NCBI GenBank assembly: GCA_021325275.1
Contig: JAJPHL010000039.1
Coordinates: 1 to 64,000 of the forward strand
Direction: 5' to 3'
Length of the DNA: 64,000 nucleotides
Source: Terriglobia bacterium
GTDB lineage: Bacteria; Acidobacteriota; Terriglobia; JAJPHL01
Shown here: positions 1 to 8,201 of the stretch, piece by piece
Numbering within the stretch: position 1 is the first letter of the stretch
Layout: each line of letters starts with the position of its first letter
The notes under the pieces: generated by a model
What the model was told of the DNA's origin: nothing
The model's database searches: none
The model's input: the letters and a program-made list of their open reading frames with translations, nothing else
Program-made: the position numbers and the translations under genes

Positions 1-43
1 CAAACAACGGCTGATCCGCAATCTTGCCAAGTGCAAAGCCGCA

Positions 44-97
44 GGGGCTAAAGCCCCCAGGAACAAGGCCTGCTGGCGGCACGGCTGAAGCCGTGCC
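44..97. repeat. Two short palindromic (REP-like) repeats
   Basis: Two near-perfect hairpins lie in tandem: arms 44-49/52-57 (GGGGCT/AGCCCC) and arms 78-86/89-97 (GGCACGGCT/AGCCGTGCC), each with a 2-nt loop. Paired 'gggctaaagccc' and 'acggctgaagccgt' units recall intergenic palindromes that I remember from acidobacterial genomes. Nothing else is recognisable in 1-186. A short open stretch at 103-177 ends in a stop at 178-180 and could be the tail of a decayed gene, but I cannot support that. Confidence 0.55.
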
Positions 98-186
98 CTG
101 ATACAAAACATACCTACGCGCAAGGGTTCGATTTCCGCAAGTCCTGGATCGAATTCAAATTGAGCCACTACCACTAAAAGCCGGCG

Positions 187-215
187 TTGACAGTATCGCG
201 CACCGCGAATAAGCT
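187..215 (+). promoter_or_regulatory. Possible promoter of the 91-aa protein gene
   Basis: A perfect TTGACA at 187-192 is followed after 17 nt by TAAGCT at 210-215, a poor -10 hexamer (3/6). Transcription would begin almost at the ATG at 225. No good Shine-Dalgarno is visible. The perfect -35 in G+C-rich DNA is the only strong element. Confidence 0.3.
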
Positions 216-224
216 GGAATCCTG

Positions 225-500
225 ATGCCGACCTCAACCGTTTCCGCCGCTGTGGGCAAGGCCCCCGACGATCTCACGCTGCCGGAGCGCGCCGCGCTCG
301 CCGGAAAATACATCGCCACTGAAATCTACACGCCCACCATCATGGGCGAAGCCGGCGGCAAGCCGGAAATCGCCGTGCGCTTGCGGCGCATCGAAGCGAT
401 CGGCGACTCGCCGGAAGAGTGCATCCGGCAACTGAAAGCCGCGGGAGTCGATCCGGCGGCGTACGAGTTCACGCGACTGAAACATCCTTTCGGCGTGTAG
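225..500 (+). CDS. Hypothetical protein, 91 aa
   Basis: I do not recognise the family. The protein is soluble, without signal peptide or membrane segment, and about half acidic/basic residues. The middle (around residues 48-75) reads like a short alpha/beta unit with a [20 protein letters not shown] segment. The stop lies 4 nt before the next gene's ATG at 505, so the two are probably cotranscribed, though their functions show no obvious link. ATG at 225 is the first start in frame and follows a TTGACA at 187. G+C-rich third positions like those of its neighbours support coding. Confidence 0.6.
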   Translation: MPTSTVSAAVGKAPDDLTLPERAALAGKYIATEIYTPTIMGEAGGKPEIAVRLRRIEAIGDSPEECIRQLKAAGVDPAAYEFTRLKHPFGV

Positions 501-504
501 CGGC

Positions 505-1818
505 ATGATTCCCGCAACACTCTTCCTGTTACTCTTGACGGATTGGTCCACGTTCCGCGGACCCGATCACTCCGGCGTCGCCGACAACCAGCACATTCCC
601 GCCGCGTGGAACGTCGCGACGAAAGAAAACATCCGCTGGAGCACCGAGATTCCGGGACTGGCGCACTCGAGCCCGATCGTGTGGGGCGATCGCGTCTTTG
701 TGACCACGGCGATCTCGAGCCGCGGCAGAGAAACATTCAAACCGGGATTGTACGGTGAAGGCGACGCGTCCGACGATCGCTCGTCGCATCAGTGGAGAGT
801 CTACGCTTTCGATAGCAAGACGGGCCGTATCGTATGGGATCGCACGGCCTTCGAGGGCGAGCCGCGCGAAAAACGCCACATGAAGTCGACGTACGCGAGC
901 GCCACGCCCGCCACCGACGGCCGCTACGTGGTCGCGTGGTTCGGATCGCAGGGCGTGTATGCGTACGACATGAACGGCGCGCTCGTCTGGAAGCGCGACA
1001 TCGGCCGGCTGAACGTCGGCGCGTACGACGACAAGAGCTACGAGTGGGGCACGGCGAGTTCGCCGATCATCTATAAGGACACGGTCATCATCCAAGTCGA
1101 CACGCAGGAAGAATGCTACGTGATGGCGATGAACATCAAGAATGGCGAAACCGTTTGGAAAACACCGCGCACGGAGTTGCCGTCGTGGTCCACGCCGGCG
1201 ATCGTTCCGGCGAAAAGCGGCGTGGAACTCGTTACCAACGCTCCGCGGGCGATCCGCGGGTACGATCCAGCCACCGGAAAAGAATTGTGGAGTTTGAAGC
1301 CCAGCTCCAACATCACCGCGCCGACGCCGGTTTTTTCCGGCGACGTAATCATTGTCGGCAGCGGACGGCGTCCGGAAAAACCGCTCTACGCCATTCGCAC
1401 GGGCGCGCGCGGCGACATTTCGCTGAAACCCGGCGAAACGTCGAACGATCACGTGGTCTGGGCGCACCAGGGATCGGGACCGTATATGCCGTCGCCACTG
1501 ATCTATCAAGGATTGGTCTACGCGCTCGAGAACAACGGCGTGCTCACATGCTACGATCTCGCGACCGGTGCGGAAAAATACAAGGAGCGAATTCCGCATC
1601 AAGGCAGCGGTTTCAGCGGATCGCCGGTGGCCTCGGACGGCCGCATTTTTCTGCCGTCGGAGGACGGCGACGTCTTCGTAATCCGCTCGGGCGCGAAGTT
1701 CGAACTGCTGGGAAAAAACTCACTCGGCGAATTGCTGATGTCCACGCCGGCGATTTCGAACGGCATGATGTTCATCCGCGCGGAACATCATTTGTTCGCC
1801 GTCGGCGGCAAGAATTAG
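505..1818 (+). CDS. PQQ-binding-like beta-propeller repeat protein
   Basis: 437 aa. An N-terminal hydrophobic stretch (residues 1-11) is followed by the [13 protein letters not shown] segment that opens many secreted PQQ-like propeller proteins in acidobacteria and planctomycetes. Recurrent blade motifs such as [52 protein letters not shown] and [13 protein letters not shown] mark an eight-bladed BamB/PQQ-type propeller filling the whole chain. No dehydrogenase catalytic domain is visible, so it may be a binding or scaffold protein rather than a quinoprotein enzyme. It is probably exported. The stop overlaps the convergent cyclase gene by 4 nt (1815-1818). Confidence 0.85.
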   Translation: MIPATLFLLLLTDWSTFRGPDHSGVADNQHIPAAWNVATKENIRWSTEIPGLAHSSPIVWGDRVFVTTAISSRGRETFKPGLYGEGDASDDRSSHQWRVYAFDSKTGRIVWDRTAFEGEPREKRHMKSTYASATPATDGRYVVAWFGSQGVYAYDMNGALVWKRDIGRLNVGAYDDKSYEWGTASSPIIYKDTVIIQVDTQEECYVMAMNIKNGETVWKTPRTELPSWSTPAIVPAKSGVELVTNAPRAIRGYDPATGKELWSLKPSSNITAPTPVFSGDVIIVGSGRRPEKPLYAIRTGARGDISLKPGETSNDHVVWAHQGSGPYMPSPLIYQGLVYALENNGVLTCYDLATGAEKYKERIPHQGSGFSGSPVASDGRIFLPSEDGDVFVIRSGAKFELLGKNSLGELLMSTPAISNGMMFIRAEHHLFAVGGKN

Positions 1819-2591
1819 GCCGGCGCAATCGCGAACGCACGCACCGGGCTTCCCGATCCATTCACGATTTTCAACGGCGCGGCAATCACCACAGATCCTG
1901 TCGGCGGCAGTTGGTCCAAGTTGCACAGATGCGCGAGTCCCAGCTTGCCGCTGCCGTGCATGAAGTAGTGATTTGAGAACGGCGGATCGAAATGCGCCGC
2001 TTGACCCGCGTCCGTGCCGATGGTTTCCACGCCCACGCCGAGCACGTCGCGATCGTGCGCCAGAAACTTCGAGCATTCCGTCGACCATCCGGGCGTGTGC
2101 GGACCATCTTCGCGGGCGTTCGCATAACCGGGCGTGCCGCAGCGTTCCGCCCACCCGGCGCGCAGCAACACCCAAGCGCCGCGCGGAATTTTGCCGTGCG
2201 TCTTCTCCCATCGCTGCACATCGTCGGGCGTCAGTAGAAAATCGTTATTCTTCGCGGCGGCTTCGGTGACATCGATCACGCACGCGGGACCAATGAACGT
2301 GCGCGTGGGCAAGCGGTCGACGGAATTGTCCGGCAAATCCTTGCCGCTGATCCAGTGGATCGGCGCGTCGAGATGCGTGCCGGTGTGCTCGCCCGTTTCA
2401 AACGCGTTCCAATACCACGCGGGACCGCGATCGTCGTAGCGTGAAAGCTCCCACATGCGAAACGGCGGCGTGTTGTTCCACTGCGGAGGCAGCATCAACA
2501 ACGGTGTCTCGGCGTGCAGCGGCTGCGTGAGATCGACTACGCGCAGGCGTCCGGCGTTCAGCTCTTCCACGAGTTTCAGCAGCGTTGACAT
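1815..2591 (-). CDS. Cyclase family protein (kynurenine formamidase-like metal hydrolase)
   Basis: 258 aa, the usual length of the family. The metal-binding signature [11 protein letters not shown] lies at residues 69-79 (H69, H73, D75, H79), as in kynurenine formamidases and related cyclase-family amidohydrolases. The N-terminal [13 protein letters not shown] and the central [13 protein letters not shown] segments also fit. Kynurenine formamidase itself cannot be claimed: no tryptophan-degradation gene is near. The gene starts 2 bp after the end of the HMA-like gene and closes a four-gene minus-strand cluster. Confidence 0.88.
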   Translation of the reverse strand: MSTLLKLVEELNAGRLRVVDLTQPLHAETPLLMLPPQWNNTPPFRMWELSRYDDRGPAWYWNAFETGEHTGTHLDAPIHWISGKDLPDNSVDRLPTRTFIGPACVIDVTEAAAKNNDFLLTPDDVQRWEKTHGKIPRGAWVLLRAGWAERCGTPGYANAREDGPHTPGWSTECSKFLAHDRDVLGVGVETIGTDAGQAAHFDPPFSNHYFMHGSGKLGLAHLCNLDQLPPTGSVVIAAPLKIVNGSGSPVRAFAIAPA

Positions 2592-2593
2592 AC

Positions 2594-3058
2594 CTACTCA
2601 GCCTTCGTAATCGAGTGGATCTGCAAAACGTCGGGGGTTTTTTCGGCAAGCGTGCCGTCCACCACCACGTCGGGTCCGGCGCTCTTTGCCAAATCCTCGG
2701 GCATCTCCACTTTCCATTTCGTTTCCGGCCCGCTCACGACGAATTGCCACTGGCCACCTTCCTTCATGAGGCTGCCGCGCGCCTTCACCTTCACGTCGCC
2801 GGGCGTGTATCCGACGCTCTTGGCGGAATCGCGAATGGCGGAAAGCTGCGTCTTATTGTCGAGCTTGAGAGTCAAGGTGACCACGTTGAACTTGGAGTCG
2901 AAGATCACGGTATCGACGCCGCGATTACGCTTCATGACCTTGTCGACGGACTCGCCACACGTATTGCAGTCGAGTCCGGTTAGGCGCATTTCCACGCGGC
3001 GCAATTCCGCGGAGAGCGGAACCGCCATCAAGACTATAAGGAAGATTCCCTTTGTCAC
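2594..3058 (-). CDS. Secreted heavy-metal-associated (HMA)-like domain protein
   Basis: 154 aa. I place the start at GTG 3058 because a perfect AGGAGG (3066-3071) sits 7 nt upstream; an ATG at 3079 would put that site inside the coding region. The start then gives a clean signal peptide (TKGIFLIVLMAVPLSA). Residues about 20-90 look like a ferredoxin-like HMA domain with a GLDCNTCG metal-binding CxxC. The C-terminal half (PETKWKVEMPEDLAKSAG onward) resembles no family I recognise and may be a small beta domain. A role in periplasmic copper or heavy-metal binding is inferred from the motif only. Confidence 0.7.
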   Translation of the reverse strand: MTKGIFLIVLMAVPLSAELRRVEMRLTGLDCNTCGESVDKVMKRNRGVDTVIFDSKFNVVTLTLKLDNKTQLSAIRDSAKSVGYTPGDVKVKARGSLMKEGGQWQFVVSGPETKWKVEMPEDLAKSAGPDVVVDGTLAEKTPDVLQIHSITKAE

Positions 3059-3112
3059 GTCGACACCTCCTACGGTCATTGTATCGGATTGCGCTTATAC
3101 AAAGCTTTCTCT

Positions 3113-4021
3113 CTAGACAAACCCGTGCTCACGCAAACAAGTCGCAAACAATTCGCGCAGCAATTCGCGATGTTCGCGGGCCTGTTCGAGCGTCAGGCGG
3201 AAATGGGTGCGCTTGCGCAGCGGACCGCCCGAGAGCACCACGATGCCCGCGCTCTCCAGACGGTGAACCCATTCCTCCTTGTGCGCGGCGCGCGCCTTCA
3301 CACCGAGGAAATCGCGATGCGGAAAAAAACTGACGCATTCGGTGTGGCGCTCGCCGCGCGAAAGCGTCACGGTGTCGCGGCGATGATCGAGCGCCAGCGC
3401 GCCATCGATCGATCGCAAAATATTCAGGCATTCGTCGAGCAGAACGGGCGCCAGATTCGGCGTGAAGCTCGGTGTCGATATGGGCGATTCCGCACGCGTC
3501 AGCGGTGGATCCGAAATCACGCGATCGTCCTTGCGCGACAATCCCGGTTCGGCGAGGCGGTCGGACGCGCCGTGAACGCGATAAAACTGCAAGGTGAGGT
3601 ATTCGTTCACGCGCAGCGCGATCATCTGCACGGCGATGATGGGAATGAGCGGCGAGAACAAATCGAGAATGTGCATGAAACGCGCATTGATGTGTTCGGC
3701 CACCAGCACCGCGCAGTGATCGTATTGCGGCGTGCGGCGGCGCTCGGAGTCCCAATACTCGATGGCGCGAATCACGTGACTCTCGTCCATCGCACCGAGC
3801 ATCAACTCCACTTCAAAACGTTTGTGATCGAGCGGATCGGAAAAAAGCAAGTCCAGCCGTCCGGTGCGCGGCTGCGTGCGTTCCACGTCGCGCAACAGCA
3901 ATGGGCCGAGACCCAAGAGCGAGGGATCTTCCGCCAAACGATCGCGCACCCATTTTTCGGGGTAGTCGGGATTGTTCTTGAGAACGACGACTTCCGCCCG
4001 AGTGAATGTCAGCCCCGGCAT
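3113..4021 (-). CDS. Conserved hypothetical protein with degenerate PD-(D/E)XK nuclease-like motif
   Basis: 302 aa, no signal peptide. The N-terminal part contains RLDLLF (D57) followed by FEVELMLG (E70-V-E72) and HVIRAIEYW, an order that recalls the beta-hairpin core and following helix of PD-(D/E)XK nucleases such as NucS. The expected lysine of the ExK pair is Glu72, so the site may be inactive or the resemblance may be accidental. The C-terminal 150 residues are unrecognised. The gene follows the TIGR03790/TPR gene by 6 bp, implying cotranscription. Confidence 0.55.
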   Translation of the reverse strand: MPGLTFTRAEVVVLKNNPDYPEKWVRDRLAEDPSLLGLGPLLLRDVERTQPRTGRLDLLFSDPLDHKRFEVELMLGAMDESHVIRAIEYWDSERRRTPQYDHCAVLVAEHINARFMHILDLFSPLIPIIAVQMIALRVNEYLTLQFYRVHGASDRLAEPGLSRKDDRVISDPPLTRAESPISTPSFTPNLAPVLLDECLNILRSIDGALALDHRRDTVTLSRGERHTECVSFFPHRDFLGVKARAAHKEEWVHRLESAGIVVLSGGPLRKRTHFRLTLEQAREHRELLRELFATCLREHGFV

Positions 4022-4027
4022 AAGCCG

Positions 4028-5860
4028 CTACATGAGACGGCGGATCGCGGCCGCCGTTTCGGGGTCGGGCTGCAGCGTCAGCGCGCGCTCCAAATCGCTT
4101 TTCCCCTCCGCCACGCGGCCGGACTTCGTATAACAAACGCCGAGATGATAGAGAACCTGCGCTTGCGATGGCGAAAGTTTTTGGGCACGCTCAAGAGTCG
4201 GACACGCTTGCTCGTATTGTCCCAGTTCCGTCAGCACCCAGCCGTAGATGTCCAGCGCCGGCCCGCTCTTGCCTTGCGTCAAATCGGCGACGCGCGCGGC
4301 GAACGGCAACGCTTGTTTGGCTTGACCCTGGCGCGCGAGCAACGCCGCAAGATTGTGGAGAGCGTTAGCGTTCTGCGGTGAAATATCCACGACCTTGCGG
4401 AACAATGGCAGCGCTTGATCGAGCGACACCCATTCTGCCATCACCTCCATGACGCGTGGAGAATCGGGCGCGAGCTTGTAGGCGCGTTCGGCGGCCGAGC
4501 GCGCGGCCGGAAAATCGCGTTGGCGACGCGCGCGATCGACGATCATCAGCAACTCGGTCACGTCCTCGCGCTCGCCGATCGCATGCGAGCGCGCGGCAAC
4601 AAGATGATGCGCGTAGAACGCCGGCAGTCCAAGCCCCGTCTTCATCGGCGGATTCAATTCGGCTGCGGCGACCGTCTTCGCCGCGGGAGCGAAGGGCGCG
4701 GCCAGCGGATCACCAAGCACTACGCCTTGCCAGTTGAGGTACGGCATCGCGGCGTAAAAACTTTCCGCGAGATTCAAGCCCTTCACGTACGCCGGAAACA
4801 AGACTTGCGGACGCACGCAACCATCGAGCAGCGGTTCGCTCACGTTGCCCGCGATTCCCGTGACACCTTCGGCGATCGCGTCGCCGATCAGCGTTTGCGG
4901 CGATTCGTGATAGAACGTGCGCTGCGAATCTTTCCACGATCCGATGTTCCAGCTATCGGGCGGACGCTCGAACGTGCGCGCGTTGCTGGAAACGAACTCC
5001 GTCATGATCGCACCGGGCAGCCAGTGATTCTTCAAATAGCGCGAATGATCGCTGGGATCGTTCGATCCCCAACTGGCGTAGCCCATCACTTGATCCTGAT
5101 CGGTGAGGAATTTTCCGCTGGACTCGAGTTCGATGCGCGCGCTGGGTAGGCCGGCGGCACGCAAACCCGTGGCGGCGTCGGCCAGCCATTTGTTACCGGG
5201 CGTTTGGTCCTCGGCGCGTTCGTCGAAAACGAAGCGTCCGGATTTCGGCGGGCGCGCGCGATCCGATTCCATCGCACGATCGACCAGCGCCTTCGCGTCG
5301 GCGACAGTGTAGCCGTCGAGGCGCGTGACCAAGTACATGGGAAAATCGCGATGAGTGAAGCGAACCGGCTCGCCGCCGCGTTCGTTGCGCGCGAAATAAG
5401 GATTCACGATTTTCGCCGGCGGCGTGGGCACGCCGAGCATGTTCTCGTAGAGTAGCGCGAGCACGGAGTCGACGCTGTCGGTATCGCCTTTGGGGACGGG
5501 CGCGGTCTGCTTGGAGACCACGCGAAACGGCACGCCGCGCGTGAGGACAATATAAAGGATGCGGTCCTGGCGTCCACCTTGCGCGAGACACGCGGCGACG
5601 GGCGCGCTGATCGCCCGCTCGAACGTAGCGGCGTCGATGGTTTCGGCGGCCTGCACCGACAACTTGCAGACATTGGCGTTGGGAATTCCGCGTTTTTGAC
5701 GGTAATATTCGCCCACTTCGCGCGATGGCGCGGAGTTCTCGTTGATCACCACGAGCACGTTGTCTGCACCTTGCGCCGCGGCCGAGACGCCGAACGAGAA
5801 GATCGCGCACAAGATCGCGAAAAACGGGCGATAGCGCGCCCGCGGAAGCCCACGTTTCAC
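4028..5860 (-). CDS. TIGR03790 family protein with C-terminal TPR repeats
   Basis: 610 aa from GTG 5860, which gives a typical signal peptide (RYRPFFAILCAIFSFGVSAAAQG). An in-frame ATG at 5887 would add nine residues and overlap the divergent deaminase start. Residues about 30-390 match what I know of the TIGR03790 family (NVLVVINENSAPSREVGEYY, RILYIVLTRGVPFRV, YASWGSNDPSD, VTGIAGNVSEPLL), whose function is not established. From about residue 430 several TPR units follow (AERAYKLAPDSPRVMEV, NALHNLAALLARQGQ, AQVLYHLGVCYTKSG), suggesting protein-protein contact outside the cytoplasm. First gene of a four-gene minus-strand cluster. Confidence 0.82.
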   Translation of the reverse strand: MKRGLPRARYRPFFAILCAIFSFGVSAAAQGADNVLVVINENSAPSREVGEYYRQKRGIPNANVCKLSVQAAETIDAATFERAISAPVAACLAQGGRQDRILYIVLTRGVPFRVVSKQTAPVPKGDTDSVDSVLALLYENMLGVPTPPAKIVNPYFARNERGGEPVRFTHRDFPMYLVTRLDGYTVADAKALVDRAMESDRARPPKSGRFVFDERAEDQTPGNKWLADAATGLRAAGLPSARIELESSGKFLTDQDQVMGYASWGSNDPSDHSRYLKNHWLPGAIMTEFVSSNARTFERPPDSWNIGSWKDSQRTFYHESPQTLIGDAIAEGVTGIAGNVSEPLLDGCVRPQVLFPAYVKGLNLAESFYAAMPYLNWQGVVLGDPLAAPFAPAAKTVAAAELNPPMKTGLGLPAFYAHHLVAARSHAIGEREDVTELLMIVDRARRQRDFPAARSAAERAYKLAPDSPRVMEVMAEWVSLDQALPLFRKVVDISPQNANALHNLAALLARQGQAKQALPFAARVADLTQGKSGPALDIYGWVLTELGQYEQACPTLERAQKLSPSQAQVLYHLGVCYTKSGRVAEGKSDLERALTLQPDPETAAAIRRLM

Positions 5861-5885
5861 ATCTTCATAATAGAATGGATTGTGC

Positions 5886-6338
5886 ATGGATGAGTATCTT
5901 CGCGCCGCGCTCGCCGAGGCGCGCCAGGGACTTTCCGAAGGAGGAATTCCCATCGGCGCGGTGCTGGTGTTGGAAACACCGGGCAGCGCGCCGCGCATCA
6001 TCAGCCGCGGACACAATCGGCGCGTGCAGATGGGCAGCGCGATCCGCCACGCCGAGATGGATTGTCTGGAGAATCTCGGCCGCCACTCCGCGGACGTGTA
6101 TCGCGATTGCACGATGTACTCCACGCTGTCGCCGTGCGCGATGTGCAGCGGCGCGATTTTGCTCTACGGGATTCCGCGCGTGGTGGCGGGCGAGAACCGC
6201 ACCTTTTGCGGTCCCGAGGACTATCTGCGATCGCAAGGCGTGTCGGTAACGGTGGCGCAAGACGAAGAGTGCATACAGTTGATGCGCGAATTCATTGCCG
6301 CGCATCCCCATCTTTGGAACGAGGACATCGGCGTTTGA
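5886..6338 (+). CDS. Cytosine deaminase-like nucleoside deaminase (fungal Fcy1 type)
   Basis: 150 aa from ATG 5886 (TTG 5880 is an alternative). CDA-fold zinc site: HAE at 55-57 and PCAMC at 83-87, with the E-to-Cys and His-to-Cys spacings that I recall for yeast cytosine deaminase. Likeness to yeast Fcy1 runs to the end: TLSPCAMCSGAILLYGIPR, VAGENRTF, and the final HLWNEDIG match the yeast C-terminal tail. It should therefore deaminate free cytosine (or an analogue) rather than act as TadA on tRNA. Divergent from the TIGR03790 gene with almost no intergenic space. The following gene overlaps its stop by 4 nt. Confidence 0.88.
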   Translation: MDEYLRAALAEARQGLSEGGIPIGAVLVLETPGSAPRIISRGHNRRVQMGSAIRHAEMDCLENLGRHSADVYRDCTMYSTLSPCAMCSGAILLYGIPRVVAGENRTFCGPEDYLRSQGVSVTVAQDEECIQLMREFIAAHPHLWNEDIGV

Positions 6339-7342
6339 AAATTTACGGAAAGTGGATGCATCGCTGGGAGCGCCGTCTGCACGACACCAGCAAGTCAGGA
6401 AGTCCCGCGCGTGTGTGCCGGCCGTTTGAGTGGGGCGCGGAGTGGGTGGGCGGTCGCGCGGGAGAAACGGCGCCGGTTCTCGATTCATCGCTGAGCGAAA
6501 GACTTTTTGGTTACGAGCGTCCGCACGATTTTCACTTGGAAGCGGACGGACAGCTCACGTTCACAAGCGCGCTGCACACACCGTATCCGGAGAACAACAC
6601 AGTTTACGCGCGCTGGTTCCCTTCGAAGGCCGGCAAGCGCGGTCCCGCGGTGGTGGTGCTTCCGCAGTGGAACTCCGACGAGAGCGGACACATGGGGTTG
6701 TGCCGCTTGCTGAACGCTTTCGGCGTATCCGCGCTGCGCATGAGTATGCCGTATCACGATCGCCGCATGCCCGCCGGACTCACGCGCGCCGATTACGCAG
6801 TATCCGCGAACGTGGGGCGCACCGTGCACGCGAATCGGCAAGCGGTGATCGACACGCGGTCGTGCGTTGATTGGCTGGAGTCGCGCGAATTCACGCGCAT
6901 CGGCATACTCGGCACGAGTCTCGGCTCGTGCATCGCGTTCATCGCGGCCGCCCATGACAAGCGAGTGAAAGCGCAAGCGTGCAATCACGTATCGGCGCGC
7001 TTCGCCGACGTGGTGTGGCGCGGACTATCCACGACGCACGTGGCAGCGAGCCTGCGCGGCAACATCACGTTAGAAGACTTGCAGCGTCACTGGGAAGTGA
7101 TCAGTCCCGTGACGTACGTCGATCGCTTCGTCGGCCGCGATGTCGCGACGCTGATTGTTTGGGCGCGCTACGATCTCTCGTTTCCGCCAGACTTGTCGCA
7201 GGAATTTGTCGCGAGCTATGCGCGGCTCGGCCTGCGCTATCGCGAGATGGTGCTGCCGTGCGGTCATTACACCACGGGCGTGTCGCCGTTCAAGTGGATC
7301 GACGGCGTGGGAATGGCTCGCTTTCTGGCAAAGGAATTGTAG
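6335..7342 (+). CDS. Alpha/beta hydrolase family protein
   Basis: 335 aa from TTG 6335, which overlaps the deaminase stop (TTGA); ATG 6356 is an alternative. The nucleophile elbow GTSLGS and the preceding IGILG strand are typical of the alpha/beta-hydrolase fold. VVVLPQWNSDESGHMGLCRLL upstream would form the oxyanion region, WARYDLSFPPD the acid, and LPCGHYTTGVSP the catalytic His. It resembles the abhydrolase_18-like group known from acidobacterial genomes; the substrate is unknown. No signal peptide. Overlap with the deaminase suggests coexpression. Confidence 0.72.
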   Translation: MKIYGKWMHRWERRLHDTSKSGSPARVCRPFEWGAEWVGGRAGETAPVLDSSLSERLFGYERPHDFHLEADGQLTFTSALHTPYPENNTVYARWFPSKAGKRGPAVVVLPQWNSDESGHMGLCRLLNAFGVSALRMSMPYHDRRMPAGLTRADYAVSANVGRTVHANRQAVIDTRSCVDWLESREFTRIGILGTSLGSCIAFIAAAHDKRVKAQACNHVSARFADVVWRGLSTTHVAASLRGNITLEDLQRHWEVISPVTYVDRFVGRDVATLIVWARYDLSFPPDLSQEFVASYARLGLRYREMVLPCGHYTTGVSPFKWIDGVGMARFLAKEL

Positions 7343-7343
7343 G

Positions 7344-7349
7344 TATACT
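7344..7349 (+). promoter_or_regulatory. -10-like TATACT just before the cytochrome c start
   Basis: TATACT (5/6 to consensus) ends 6 nt before ATG 7356 and no Shine-Dalgarno precedes that ATG. If functional, transcription would begin at about the ATG itself, giving a leaderless mRNA. No convincing -35 is visible. Confidence 0.35.
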
Positions 7350-7355
7350 GTCGGC

Positions 7356-7772
7356 ATGAGATTTACAGTGGGTGGGTTGATTCTGCTGGCGGCCATCACG
7401 ATTGCGCCGGCGAGTCCGTTCGACGATAACTGGCCCGTGCCACGCGAAGCGTCGGAACGCGTGAATCCGCTGACTACGGAGTCGCCGTTCGCGAAAAAGG
7501 CCCGCCTTCTGTACAACGATTCCTGCGCCATTTGTCACGGCGATCGCGGCGACGGCAGGGGTCCCGAGGCAGAGCAGCTAGGAACGCGGCCGGCGGATTT
7601 TACTTCGTCGGCGGTGATGATCCCGATGAGCGATGGCGAGCTGTTCTACAAGATCTCCAAGGGACGCAATCCGATGCCGGCGTTTGAAGGAAAGTACTCG
7701 GAGAATGAACGCTGGGGATTGGTTTTGTATCTGCGGCATTTCTTGAAGGCGCCACCCAGCAAGAAGAAATAG
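7356..7772 (+). CDS. Secreted monohaem c-type cytochrome
   Basis: 138 aa. A signal peptide (residues 1-20, ending ITIAPAS) leads into a class I cytochrome c domain. Haem attachment is CAICH at 57-61 and the likely axial methionine is M107 in NPMPAF. The spacing and the GDRGDGRGPEAEQL loop fit the small 'CxxCH-GD.GdG' cytochromes that accept electrons from periplasmic dehydrogenases. The next gene (rhodanese) has its ribosome site over this gene's stop, so the two are coupled. The partner enzyme is not evident nearby. Confidence 0.88.
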   Translation: MRFTVGGLILLAAITIAPASPFDDNWPVPREASERVNPLTTESPFAKKARLLYNDSCAICHGDRGDGRGPEAEQLGTRPADFTSSAVMIPMSDGELFYKISKGRNPMPAFEGKYSENERWGLVLYLRHFLKAPPSKKK

Positions 7773-7782
7773 GAGAGCCTAC

Positions 7783-8154
7783 GTGAAGCATTCACCGGAG
7801 TTTTTGAAAATCGTCGATGACGCGAAGTCGCGTGTGAAAGAAGTGACGGTCGCCGAAGTGCGCGCGATGCAGCAGTCCAGCGAAAAATTCGAATTCATCG
7901 ATTGCCGCGAGGACAACGAGTGGGCGGCGGGACGCGCGGCCGGCTCGAAACACTTGGGCAAAGGAATAATCGAGCGCGACATCGAAGCAGCGGTGCCGGA
8001 CAAATCGGCGAAGCTGGTGATCTACTGCGGCGGCGGATTTCGCTCCGCGCTGGCCGGCGACGCGCTGCAAAAGATGGGCTACACGAATGTGTTGTCGATG
8101 GCCGGCGGGATCAGGTCGTGGCGGGAAGCGAGTCTGCCGGAAGAGAAGGGATAG
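7783..8154 (+). CDS. Rhodanese-like domain protein
   Basis: 123 aa, start GTG 7783 with AGGAG at 7771-7775 overlapping the cytochrome stop. A single rhodanese domain covers residues 18-118. The active-site loop is YCGGGFRS with catalytic C82, a six-residue loop as in sulfurtransferases. FIDCREDNEWAAG and NVLSMAGGIRSW are the other family motifs. No signal peptide, hence cytoplasmic. Likely moves sulfane sulfur; pairing with a secreted cytochrome c is suggestive of sulfur oxidation but no other gene supports that. Confidence 0.87.
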   Translation: MKHSPEFLKIVDDAKSRVKEVTVAEVRAMQQSSEKFEFIDCREDNEWAAGRAAGSKHLGKGIIERDIEAAVPDKSAKLVIYCGGGFRSALAGDALQKMGYTNVLSMAGGIRSWREASLPEEKG

Positions 8155-8201
8155 GGCCGAAGCACACTAGGCATCAGCGGCCCGCGTGTGGCGCCGAAAC
8201 A

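Noticed and set aside
3089-4381. 430-codon open frame on the plus strand
   Set aside because: Antisense to two cotranscribed minus-strand genes; no motifs and Arg/Gln-rich shadow composition.
5888-6124. Upstream extension of the TIGR03790 frame
   Set aside because: Antisense to the deaminase; GTG 5860 gives a proper signal peptide.
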